The notes under the pieces are model-generated. The model was given only the letters and a program-made list of their open reading frames with translations, did not search any database and was not told where the DNA came from. A stretch of DNA of 64,000 nt. Source: Vigna angularis (Eukaryota; Streptophyta; Magnoliopsida; Fabales; Fabaceae). The DNA lies in assembly GCF_016808095.1 (NCBI RefSeq), contig NC_068970.1, positions 43,497,630-43,561,629 of the forward strand, given 5' to 3'. Shown piece after piece: positions 10,700-20,634 of the stretch (the first letter of the stretch is position 1; every line of letters starts with the position of its first letter). The position numbers and the translations under genes are program-made.

Positions 10700-10717
10700 A
10701 AAACTTAGAGAGGAAAG

Positions 10718-11290
10718 ATGAGCGAGATGGAGATGGAGAGATACACCGGTCAGCGGTGGAGACCTACTGACGATCAGGTCAGAATGATGACCAATATTTA
10801 CAATTACGGGGTCACACATCCCAGCAGAGCGCAAGTCGTCGAGATTGCGTCTCGACTAAGGGTTTTCGCAGATGTCAGCGAATACAATGTGCACTGCTGG
10901 TTTAACAACCACGACAATCGGGTCAGGCGCTGGCAAGCGGAGATAGACCCCACTGGCACTCAGTTCTCGCAACTGCCGCTATACATGTATGGTAAGCATC
11001 CTGATCTCCTCCAACCTCTTTTTTTTTTTTTTTTTTTTTGAAAATATTCTCCTCATCTTATTATTGACAAAAATTTTCTTTTATTTATATTTTTTTTTTT
11101 GGAAGAATACGACTGGGTGATCATGAGGGCGCCGAGGCTGCTGAACTTGTTCCCCGTTCCGATCATCATTGACGACGACAGGGACGGACGACAAATCGCT
11201 CCACCCATGCTTCTCACATTCCGGACCAGAGCTCCCTCGACGGAGCTCTCCCTCAGACCACCGCAACCAGCTCGGGAGTTTTTTCGTTGA
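10718..11290 (+). CDS. WUSCHEL/WOX-like homeodomain protein encoded antisense in the retrotransposon
   Basis: Two coding exons, 10718-10991 and 11106-11290, joined across a GTAAGC...AG intron. Splicing keeps the frame (phase 1, giving Glu) and yields 152 residues. Residues 11-75 have the WUS-type homeodomain skeleton: QRW.PT..Q near the start, YNYGVTHPSRAQV in helix 1/loop/helix 2, LRVFADVSEYNVHCWF, then NNHDNRVRRW where WOX proteins have WFQNHKAR. Exon 2 contributes LLNLFPV, resembling the WUS-box (TLxLFPx), and ends with ELSLRP, weakly like an EAR motif. A DNA-binding role in the nucleus, perhaps controlling the element or host genes, is inference. Changed recognition-helix residues (Q to N, K to D) suggest a different target or weakened binding. 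Antisense ORFs between pol and 3' LTR are known in Tat elements; maize Grande has such a gene with its own promoter. Could also be a captured WOX gene. Confidence 0.7.
10992..11105 (+). other. Coding intron of the homeobox-like gene
   Basis: Donor ATG|GTAAGC at 10992, a very T-rich body (including a T run at about 11022-11039) and acceptor TTTTGGAAG ending at 11105. Removing it joins two open frames without a stop. That is the main support for the two-exon model. Confidence 0.6.
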
Positions 11291-12090
11291 AATTTTCTCT
11301 TTTATATTTTTTTTTTATTTTCATGTATTATGGTCTGTAACTTAACGATCACTCGTGATCGAACCACGAACATTGTTTATTTTCTTCTGTTTTATTTGCC
11401 TTTTTTTTTGTTTTTATTTGAAATTGTGACTTTGCACTTTTTTTGTTATATCTGCTTTTCTTTTTTTTTTATGCATTTTTATTTTAATGTTAAGATCGTA
11501 TGAGTATATTCAAAATGATGTCCTTGTTCAAAATCAACTCTCCGACCTTACTGTAAAATCTCTCTTGATGGTGAAATGAAATAGATTTTTTTTTTTTTAT
11601 CTTTTCCTCTTTTTTAGTCTAAAGAAAAATTTCTAATCTAAACGAAATAATAAAAAACGGGTTCAACAGAAAACAAAATATTTACAAAGAAAATACGGAA
11701 AAATGACTTCGAAAGAAATGAAAACCAAAGTGAACGCCATGAGTATGACAAACAAAATTTTGAAAACATTATGCATATGAGACAATGCAGAAATGGGAAG
11801 AGAGGAACAATGAACTCGTAAACAAAATTTGCACAATTTGAATTTTTGACAAACCTCTTTTTTTTTTTTATATATTATCATTTTTTGTTTGGCGACACCC
11901 TATTAGGACATGATTTCCAGTAAACCTTGGAGATACCAAGTAATGAAATTTCACATTAAAATTCATGGATGAAAGCGTGATATCAATGAGCATAAACCTC
12001 ATAGTGAGACAAATTAAAGCTCGAGCAAAACAACATCAGTTCCAACTTTTACAATAACTTATGCTTTCCTAAATAATCCGAGAGTCCTCT
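11291..12090. other. Short spacer where pol would be expected
   Basis: Only 800 bp separate the 3' end of gag (12091) from the tail of the antisense gene. A Tat-lineage element normally has about 4 kb or more of protease, reverse transcriptase, RNase H and integrase here. No such motifs are seen in either strand. The stretch is AT-rich with T runs. Confidence 0.7.
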
Positions 12091-13560
12091 TCACTCGTCC
12101 ATGGCATTTGTAGAGGTGAACCCAAGCCTTGCCACAGTGCTGGATTGCATTTCTTCAAACTTTAAACATCCTGAATCGATCAAAGATTGCACTTTACGTT
12201 TCAGAGCCTTGCATGCCTCTATTGAATGTCCACACGCCCCTCCATGATAATCACATCTGGCATTTACGTCATAACTCCTTGGATACGGAGGTCGTACAGG
12301 CCTGGTTGGACAAATCTTTATGAGGTTTCTGCGGAGAAGATCTGGTAGTAGCTCTGTATAGGTCATAGGAATAGGAGTGAAGTTGGCGACCTTCTCATCA
12401 CGATTGTAATTTCTTCGTTCAGTGGCTCGACTAGACCCATAGGAATGCGACATTTGAGAACAGGCAATAAAATGTGAATTAGCTCTTCGTTCTTTGCCTT
12501 TCTCACGTCTAGGATCATACTCATTTAAACTTGCTACTAGCTCTAGGCCTAGTGCAACTTTTCCATTTCTTATGCCACTCTCAACCCTCTCTCCAATTAC
12601 TACTATGTCAGTAAAACTTGAGGAGACTGAGATGCGTAACATGTGCTCATAAAATGGTGGTTGCAGAGTACTCAAAAACGTGGTAGTCATCTCCTTGTCG
12701 CTCAGACGCGGTTCTACTTGAGCAGTAATCTCTCTCCACCTTTGGGCATATTCTCTGAATGATTCAGATTCCTTCTTCACCATGTTCTGCAATTGTGCTC
12801 TGTCAGGTGTCAAATCTTTATCATATCCATACTGCCTTAGGAATGTCTCAACCAGATGTTTCCATGAGTAGATGTGAGTAGTCTCTAAGCGCATGTACCA
12901 AGTTAGAGTTTCGTCAATTAAACTTTCTTGGAAGAAGTGAATCAAAAGTTTTTCATCGTGGGCATAAGCTGCCATTTTCCTGCAGTACATGCTTATGTGG
13001 CCCCTCGGGCAAGTATTTCCCTGATATTTCTCAAACTCTGGCAACATGAACTTTGGAGGTATCACCACGTCAGGAACTAAACATAGTTTTTTAGCATCTC
13101 CAAATTCAAAACTTCCTTCACCCTCTATGGCTCTCAACCTCTTCTCAGGGACTTCTAATCTGCTCTTATCGTCCTTAAAATCTGCTGGTGTAATGACACA
13201 AGATGGAGACTTTGTCTCAGGTCGTTTTTTCATTATCATGCTCTCAACACCTAGTTGGATCGTCTGCCTAGGAATTGTGAAAGTGGTTGCCCCAGGCTCG
13301 TCTTCTACTTCAGCTGCATTACCTTCAGCCTTTTGAGTGTCAAGATGTCTCGAGTCCACTCCTGAGGGTGGAGTATAATTCGGGGGGAGACCATAGGAAG
13401 GGAAAGTTTGTGCTTCTGGAACTCCTTGTTGTGATCGTTGTGTGCATAAACATCCAGGACTTTGTAAGGCATCCAGGGTCTTTAGGACCTGTCTCATTTG
13501 TTCCTTCAGCTGTCGGATATCGGCTTTCATTCCCTCTTGAACTTCTACTTGGTTCTCCAT
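12091..13560 (-). CDS. gag: Retrotransposon Gag polyprotein (capsid/nucleocapsid), 489 residues, intact
   Basis: Gag forms the virus-like particle in the cytoplasm and packages the element RNA. The N-terminus is a probable coiled coil (EVQEGMKADIRQLKEQMRQV). The retrotransposon capsid domain spans roughly residues 185-300, with LLIHFFQESLIDETLTWY and FLRQYGYDKDLTPDRAQL. Near residue 440 is a zinc-knuckle-like C..H.G..GHSIE.C (CDYHGGACGHSIEAC), typical of Tat/Ogre Gag. The reading frame has no stop, in contrast to ORF1, as expected if Gag is still useful or the insertion is young. The start at 13560 precedes the coiled coil; a stop follows NAMDE. No protease follows, so particle maturation and reverse transcription would have to come from a partner element. 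Confidence 0.85.
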   Translation of the reverse strand: MENQVEVQEGMKADIRQLKEQMRQVLKTLDALQSPGCLCTQRSQQGVPEAQTFPSYGLPPNYTPPSGVDSRHLDTQKAEGNAAEVEDEPGATTFTIPRQTIQLGVESMIMKKRPETKSPSCVITPADFKDDKSRLEVPEKRLRAIEGEGSFEFGDAKKLCLVPDVVIPPKFMLPEFEKYQGNTCPRGHISMYCRKMAAYAHDEKLLIHFFQESLIDETLTWYMRLETTHIYSWKHLVETFLRQYGYDKDLTPDRAQLQNMVKKESESFREYAQRWREITAQVEPRLSDKEMTTTFLSTLQPPFYEHMLRISVSSSFTDIVVIGERVESGIRNGKVALGLELVASLNEYDPRREKGKERRANSHFIACSQMSHSYGSSRATERRNYNRDEKVANFTPIPMTYTELLPDLLRRNLIKICPTRPVRPPYPRSYDVNARCDYHGGACGHSIEACKALKRKVQSLIDSGCLKFEEMQSSTVARLGFTSTNAMDE

Positions 13561-13769
13561 GATTTTGCCACTGGTTCGTATCCTTTAGGGTGTCTTAGAT
13601 GTTTAGCTGTATTATTTTTTTTTTTGTGAAACAAATTAAGAAAAAATAAAAATAAAAATAAAAAAGAAAAGAAAACATAGTTCAAATTCTCTAGTCAGAA
13701 ACTATAAAGCTGTGAAAATATTTGCCCCGGTATAATTTTGGAAATTAACACGAAACAGAGTCAATAAGG

Positions 13770-15348
13770 TGGTTCATCATTCTGAAATCCCCAAAATGCT
13801 AGACATAGGAATTCTTGGTCAACCATCACAGGCTTTAGTCATCACATTCTTCATTTGTCTGATCAGTTTCTCGCAGCAATTGAGGAATGTTTCAATCCCC
13901 TTAGGCGGGTTGATGATTGACATTACAGACCCAGCATCAGCTAATAGCTTAGGAACATTTTCAATGACTTCATTGATGAATAAAGCTAATTGTGAGTGAC
14001 TTGTCCTTCTTCAACGACATATTCCTTCATCTGACTCATCAATCTTTATGTCCCCTTTTAGCTGAATGGCAACATTCCTTCTAGTTTTATCACTGCTGTT
14101 TCTATCCACTGCTCATTATTTTGAAATTTCTTTTCGCAATTTGGGTAAGGGAAATTAATTACAACTTGATTGTCTTAACCCTTTCTGTGATTCATTGGCT
14201 AAGGGAAACTTCCACTAACAGTCCATGATCTTGGGCCTTTCTTTGAAGCGAAAAACATTTCCCCAATTGTCTTTAACTTGATGGAACATTTCAGCGAAGA
14301 TTCATGCCTCATATGATCTGCAATGTGGCGAGAGATGCAGGTGTTAGCGATCCTCTCAGGATACTCAAATTATTTTTTGCGCTAACATAGGATTGCAATT
14401 AATACACCACCTAATACCCATGAGGGGTACATTAGGATACCTCCTGCAATGATATGTGATCTGCGATCTATGCTGCTAAGGGACACACCATTTAACTTGT
14501 TCTTCATTTAAACTTACACAAAGTTGCGCCATTCATTTACTCTTTTCACATGTGGTTCACAAGGAACAGCCTAAGACAAGTGCAAAAGTTCCTAAAAATC
14601 ACTTCTTTTTCCAATGGTGACCCATGTTCATCTGACTGAGTACCTGTGATGGACTTTTTGTACAAAATCCAACTTTCTCTCGGGTAATCGTTTACAATGT
14701 CCTTGTAATCGATTATATACTACAATAATTCGTCCATGGGGTACAGGGAATTTTAGGCGTCTCTAGTCTCACGGGAAATGAACCACAAATAAAACACTGG
14801 TAGACAACATAACATCTTTCCCCCCTTAAGTTCGTAACAACGATTAAGGGTCCCATAAACTTCAGCCAGGATGGCACTGACTAGATTCTCACAGCGCTCT
14901 TTGTTTCCCACAAATGCATTCATAGCGGCATAATCGACGAGGTTTTTGACATTTTAGGAGAAAGCATGACACCATAGAGGAGAAGGGCTAATACATCTGT
15001 AAACATTTCCCAATTTTCCTCTTAAGACAAACGATGTAGGTATTCCTATAAGTATCTTTGAGGAAGGCCCCTCACTTTGCCCTTGATTGTGAACTCGCTT
15101 TCCAACTTCATTGGGTGTACTTTCCTGATCCTCGCTAACTGCAAGACAAGGATATACTGCTCAAGGTAGCTGTATGGAGTCTTTTCCATATTTAAGACTT
15201 GCTCGAATTCTTCCACTGGTGGTACTAGTTGGAAATCTTGGAAAGTGAAGCACTTTAGTGGTGGATCATAGTACTGGGCTAAAGTAGTAATTGCTGATGT
15301 TTGGACCTCCACCTCTAACAGACTCAACAAATTCTTATACCTCACCAA
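13770..15348 (-). pseudogene. ORF1-like gene upstream of gag, broken
   Basis: The minus strand opens with MVRYKNLLSLLEVEVQTSAI and continues through LAQYYDPPLKCFTFQDFQLV and PVEEFEQVL, a pattern I recall from the ORF1 proteins of legume Ogre-like elements and related host annotations (DUF7745-like). Downstream pieces in shifting frames include AAMNAFVGNKERCENLVSAI and a stretch ending near VMSIINPPKGIETFLN at about 13900. Numerous stops and frameshifts break it. ORF1 function is unknown. Confidence 0.6.
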
Positions 15349-16185
15349 TATTATCCTCCTTTACTCGACGTGCATCTTTTCGTCAAAATGTATGAACTCG
15401 AATACCTCTTAACTCAAAATTCCATGTTAATTCCCCTCTTTAGCTTAAGGGCCTTAATCACAACTTTATAATTTTTGACTAGAATCCACAAAACGTGACA
15501 AGACTATAAAAAAAACATGAGCTAAGAAAGAAGGAAAAAGTAGAAAGAAGGAAAAAAAAAAACGGATAAAGAGGTATGATGATATGTACAAGGTACGTGA
15601 TTTTTATTAAGCAAACATGAGGGTTATAAGAATACACATTTCTCCCTTTTGTGCCTTATCAAAGGTTGGATGCCTGAAGTTCTAAGGCCAAATATATGCA
15701 CTCACAAGGATAGCTTCCTAATGCTTAAATTAAGGCCACCAGAGCTATGGCTCTTTTCACCGTTTCTCCACAACAGTCAGAGTAATCAACTAGATGTGGA
15801 GACACAAATGAAGAGAACAGACTCTGGCTGGGGTTCTCACGATAGCCAAACAGGAAGTATGTCCCAAATGACACCGCTACACAACCCCTCTATTTCTAAG
15901 TTGCGCTCAGACCCGGGTATAGGGCCCCACTCATGATATGCATATTGTGTGTGTGTGAAGGGAGAATGCAATTGTACACCCCAAACCCTCACCTGCAAAA
16001 CAACCAGAAAATTCCCAGGAAGATATAACATGTTTTCTACCCTAGGGTTCAATATAATCAAAACAACACACATACAATTATGACAAAAATCAAACAAAGA
16101 TAAAGAAAAAGAAAGGGAAGAAAAACACAAAGAAAAACCACATTGAATTCGCACATCTAATTAAATGGCCTGACTCTCTAGCTAA
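15349..16185 (-). other. Leader between the PBS and ORF1
   Basis: Untranslated leader in element sense. Short frames on both strands carry no recognisable domain. GTGTGTGTG and a run of A-rich sequence (16080-16130) are the only marked features. Confidence 0.5.
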
Positions 16186-16203
16186 TCCCCAGTGGAGTCG
16201 CCA
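16186..16203 (-). promoter_or_regulatory. Primer-binding site of the retrotransposon
   Basis: The minus strand reads TGGCGACTCCACTGGGGA starting 2 nt after the LTR end GCGACA. It is complementary to a tRNA ending TCCCCAGTGGAGTCGCCA. Tat/Ogre elements are reported to use an arginine tRNA; I could not verify the match. Its position fixes element orientation as minus. Confidence 0.85.
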
Positions 16204-16844
16204 TCTGTCGCAACCGGAATCGCGACGGGACGACTATCCATTAAAAAAAAGATTATAATAGTTTTGAAAAGAGATTTGGAGTCGCCACCATAGTTTATTC
16301 TGGAAAACTACGGGAAAACCATAAAATGATAAGGCATGGTCAAATTGAACCAGATTCTTGGTTCGGGAGTCGGTTACGTGTAGGGAAGGTATTAGCACCC
16401 TACAACGCCTGCCCTAAGGCAGTACCTTTAACTAAATGTGCGAATGCGGATGTGGTTTTCAAAGTTTTTAACTTTCCCTTAAAATAAAACTCAAAAGAAA
16501 CAAACAACATTTTTTAGTTTTTTGGGCCCGACAAGGATTGACCTTGCTCCTACGTATTCTCATGTGAGAAATCAGGGTTACGTAGTTCTTTGAGAAAACT
16601 GCTTGAGAAAATTGTGTCTTAAAAATTGCTTGGAAAATTGTTTGGAAAATGATTTGGATTTTTGGGAGAGTGAGCCTGACAAGGACTGGCCTTGCTCCTA
16701 CGTATCTCCACTTTTGATGGAGAATCAAGGATCACGTAGTTCTGGAAGGCGAATTTGTTTGTAGTTTGGAAAATAAATGTTTTTTTTTAGTTTTTAATGA
16801 TTTTATATTTTTTTGGTATTTTGATTGTAATATTTATATTTTTT

Positions 16845-17249
16845 TGCGTAATGAGTACTAGGCTGATGCGTACGATCGCACGAGCACTCACACGGCTTTC
16901 TCTTTTATTGTTTTGCGTAATGAGTACTAGGCTGATGCGTACGATCGCACGAGCACTCACACGGCTTTTTCCTCTTATTGTCTTGCGTAATGAGTACTAG
17001 GCTGATGCGTACGATCGCACGAGCACTCACACGGCTTTCTTTTTCTTATTGTTTTGCGTAATGAGTACTAGGCTGATGCGTACGATCGCACGAGCACTCA
17101 CACGGCTTTCTTTCTCTTATTGTTTTGCGTAATGAGTACTAGGCTGATGCGTACGATCGCACGAGCACTCACACGGCTTTTTATTTCTTTTATATTTGGG
17201 CAATAAGTACTAGGCTGATGCGTACGATCGCACGAGTACTCATACCGAT
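16845..17249. repeat. 70-bp x 6 tandem array in the right LTR
   Basis: Counterpart of 932-1336 with the same unit number and only point differences (for example CGGCTTTC instead of CGACTTTC in two units). Confidence 0.9.
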
Positions 17250-19797
17250 ATTTATTACATTAAATGTTTTTTAAAGTTTTATATATTTTTTATTATTTAC
17301 AATTTTTTTTTATATATTTTTGTAATTTTTATATTTTTATTTTATTTTAGAAACAAACAATAAAGGCTTGAAAAACTATTTTTGGATTTTATGATTTTAT
17401 GTCTTTAATTTTTTTAATTTTTATTATGTAATGAAATGGGCTAAACAGAGGGAGAATCCTCTGCACACTATCAGGGGTGTGTATGGAAGATTCGGGTGTA
17501 AGAAAGGAAATGACCCAAGACCCAAATCCTTGGCTTTCTTCAATTGTAGCGGGCCAAGCCCTTTCCTTCTCTTTACCGGTCCAACACCTTTCTCTCATTC
17601 TGGAGAAACATTTCTTCTATCAGCCAACAACCAAGGACATTTTCTTTCTTCATCCCCGGCGGCTAGGTTCAGAGGTGGTGGTGGTGGTCAACTTGGTGGC
17701 GGGCGACAACGGTTCGCGGTGGCTCCGTGAAGGTTTGGGTGACGATGCGACGGAGTGAAATGGGCGAGTTACGGTGATGAGATGCGGAGTCCGCGGCGAC
17801 GCGACAGCAGCTATGGCGCCTGAAGCGGAGCGAGTGAGGATCGAAACTAAAGGTGGTACGACGGTTTTAGAGTGGTGATGACAGCGGCGGTTGCATGCAG
17901 AGATGAGGATGAGAACGACAACAACTTCGGAGTAGCAGCAGCAGTGGTGGCAGCGGGTTCGCGGGTGAAGATGAGGGAAAGATGAAAATGAAGATTGGTG
18001 ATGGTTGGCGGTGGTGCAGTGACGCGTGGTAAGGGATGAAGATGGCGGAAGAGAATGGGGTTACGAAGAAAAATATATTGAGGAGGAAATGGTGAGTTTG
18101 TGTGGCGGTGGATGAGGCTGCAATGGAGACTGCTACATGCAGAGTTTTAACGTGGTGGTGCGTGATGGAAGCTTCACGGTGGCTTGCGGTGGTGAGGTGA
18201 AGGCGGAGTGGGTTTAGGTTGCTGATGAGCTGAGGTGGGGGGTCAGTCCAGTGGTGACTCGCGGTGGTGGCTTACAGTGGCCATGCTTTGTTCACCGTGA
18301 TTGGGGCACAAGGGAAGATGAAGTTGGGAGGTGAAGGTTGGCTGGTAAAAAAAATGGAAATGTGGTTGGGAAGTTACGGATAAGAGAGAGCCGGTGCCCC
18401 TATGCCGTAGTCATGAGTTGTTCGGGTGAAGGAAGTCAAGTTGGGATGGTTACAGGTGAATGGAATGATATGAAAGTATTGTTTTGTCATTTTTCTTTCT
18501 GTTGTATTTCTCTGGTGAATATCAGTTCATTGATTCAAACTCACTGTTGATGGTCGGAGGTGGAAATAGGCAACGGGAGCATAACTTTGTTATCTATTAA
18601 TGGATTTCGCTTGGCTGTAAGTTGAGAAGATGGACTCGCTCGGAGAAAATAAATAGGACCATAGAAGTGGGTGCGGGAAGGGTGATGATGATATTCGGTA
18701 ACAACAGACACATACAAATATTCACAACCCTCAACATGCAAAATTAGCAACAACATAACAAAGACATGTTCAAAGACAGCGTAAAAGAGGCATGTTTAAG
18801 GGCAAGTAACCAAATCAGTGACATGGAGTGGAAAACATCACTTACCTGTTGAAGATCCGTTTGCTATTGTTAACCTTGTCTCTGTTGATTCTCCTTTCTT
18901 CCAGTAAAGTCCCCTTCTTTTCTTTTTTTTTTTTTTTGGCTCCCTCCTCTCCCCTAACGTCTCCTTTCTAGCAACGCTTCCTCTATTCCAAACGGTATGA
19001 GATTAATGATACTGGCTGTGGTGATGGGCGTTGGTTATGGGAGATGAATGAAGAGTGGTCAGAGGTGTAACGATGATATGATGAAGGGGCGGAGATGGGA
19101 ATGACGGTGAGGTTGGTAGAGGTGTTATGAGATGGTATCTATTGAAGATGATTACAAGTGTTGGAACTTGTTGAACGCGGAGAGGTTGGGGATAGAGATG
19201 AAAGCGGCTTTTGGTGGCTGACCCTTGAGGAAGACAAACTCCTCAGGAAGAAAAATTTCAAGTGCTTGCCGTGGTATATGGTGAAGATGAAAACAGAAAA
19301 GGTCTGATGTTGGCCGTGAGGTGTTAGGGATGAATATACGGTAGGTTGAAAAATGGGTTCCAGGCAATGTGTATTGGTGATTGAAAAATGAAGAGAAGGT
19401 CAAATCAGTTTCCCCAGGTCCTGGAGATAATTCCCGAGAGGTCCAGAGTGCTGGCCGTGTCCAAGGTATTGGTGTTCAAGATGGATATGCCGAGGTGACC
19501 TTGCTGGAGATTCCCCTTTTTTTTTTCTTCCTTTCCTCGAATAAGGTCATGATGCTGAAGGTAAGTGGGAGGAGGCAGGGCGTTGCACGCGTTTCAGATG
19601 GCAGACGGAATCAGCAGAGGTTCCATGTGGGTGCACGTGGAAGACAAACGGAAGTGTTAGCCAGGAATATTCTCTGCTTCACCCCTTTTTTTTTTTTCGC
19701 GAAACCCATACCGTCTGCAGCTTTCACATGGCAGACATTTTCGGCAGTCGACGGTGGGAATCCTCACTGACATATCAATTTAAAATGCAGCCAGTTT

Positions 19798-20495
19798 TGG
19801 ACGTTCGGTCAAGAGCCTGCTACCAAAACGATCGACCGTTCACGAAGATGAACAACGCTTAAGCCGAACGCTCACAAGGTAGAACAAAACTGGTCCAGGT
19901 CGAACGTAAATAGTAGAAAAGAACGAACGTTCACCAGGTCAACCAACGAAAACCGAACGCTCACAAGCATTACCCGAACGCTCGACATCTCAAACAGACC
20001 GAACGCTCGGCTTGGACGTTCGCTAAACTGAGAACAAAACACATTAAGAACGAACGTTCAAATAGTACAGACTGAACGCTCACAAGCTTGAACATTGACC
20101 GAACGGTAACCTTGTCAGGCCGAATGGTTGATGACGAACGTCCAGAGGAAACGAAATACCGAACGGTTGAACAGTGAAAAGGACGAGCGTCCTAAAAGAC
20201 CGGGACGAACGCTTTAAGAGGAGGACGAACGTTCGCAATTGGCATAGGACGAACGGTTGGAAACAGAGGACGAACGTTCGCATAAAGGCGATGACGAGCG
20301 GTTCGACGAACGTCCCAAATTAACAGATGGCCGAACGGCCGAATAGTGAAAGACCGAACGCTCAAGCAGTCGCTTCTGGGCGAACGGTCGCCGAAGCAGG
20401 GGGTGAGGACGAACGGTCACTGTTTGGACGAGCGGCCACAGTGGGGAAGGACGAACGGTTTCAGGGAGAACCGAATTGTCACTGTTTGGACGAGC
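19798..20495. repeat. CGAACG-rich block in the right LTR
   Basis: Counterpart of 3881-4590. Several of the visible LTR differences fall here (for example GAACGGTC against GAATTGTC near 20475). Confidence 0.8.
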
Positions 20496-20634
20496 GTTTT
20501 CATCTTTCCTTTTTTTATTTTATTTTTACTCTTTTTTTTTATATATATATATATTTTTTTCAATTTTTCTTTTTATGAGGAGAATACAATAAAACAAAAT
20601 TACTAGTCAATCCGGACGAAATTGAGTGTTGACA

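Larger units (their letters stand above)
292..20634 (-). mobile_element. 20.3-kb pol-less Tat/Ogre-like LTR retrotransposon
   Basis: Two nearly identical LTRs (292-4721 and 16206-20634) enclose an 11.5-kb interior. Element sense is minus: the PBS adjoins the right LTR and gag is on the minus strand. Order in element sense is 5' LTR, PBS, decayed ORF1, gag, a gap where protease-RT-RNaseH-integrase would be expected, an antisense homeobox-like gene, a repeat-rich 3' region and the 3' LTR. Long LTRs, an ORF upstream of gag, an arginine-tRNA-like PBS, antisense ORFs and tandem repeats near the 3' end are reported for the Tat/Ogre lineage. With gag but no pol it fits the TR-GAG class of non-autonomous elements. 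By eye the LTRs differ at roughly 25-30 sites (about 0.7%), so insertion looks recent unless one LTR was converted by the other. Confidence 0.9.
16206..20634 (-). repeat. Right LTR (5' LTR in element sense)
   Basis: 4429 bp, nearly identical to 292-4721. It starts TGTCGCAACC on the plus strand, ends at GTTGACA, and is followed by ATACA. As the 5' LTR it should contain the active promoter on the minus strand; I did not identify a convincing TATA box for it. Confidence 0.9.
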
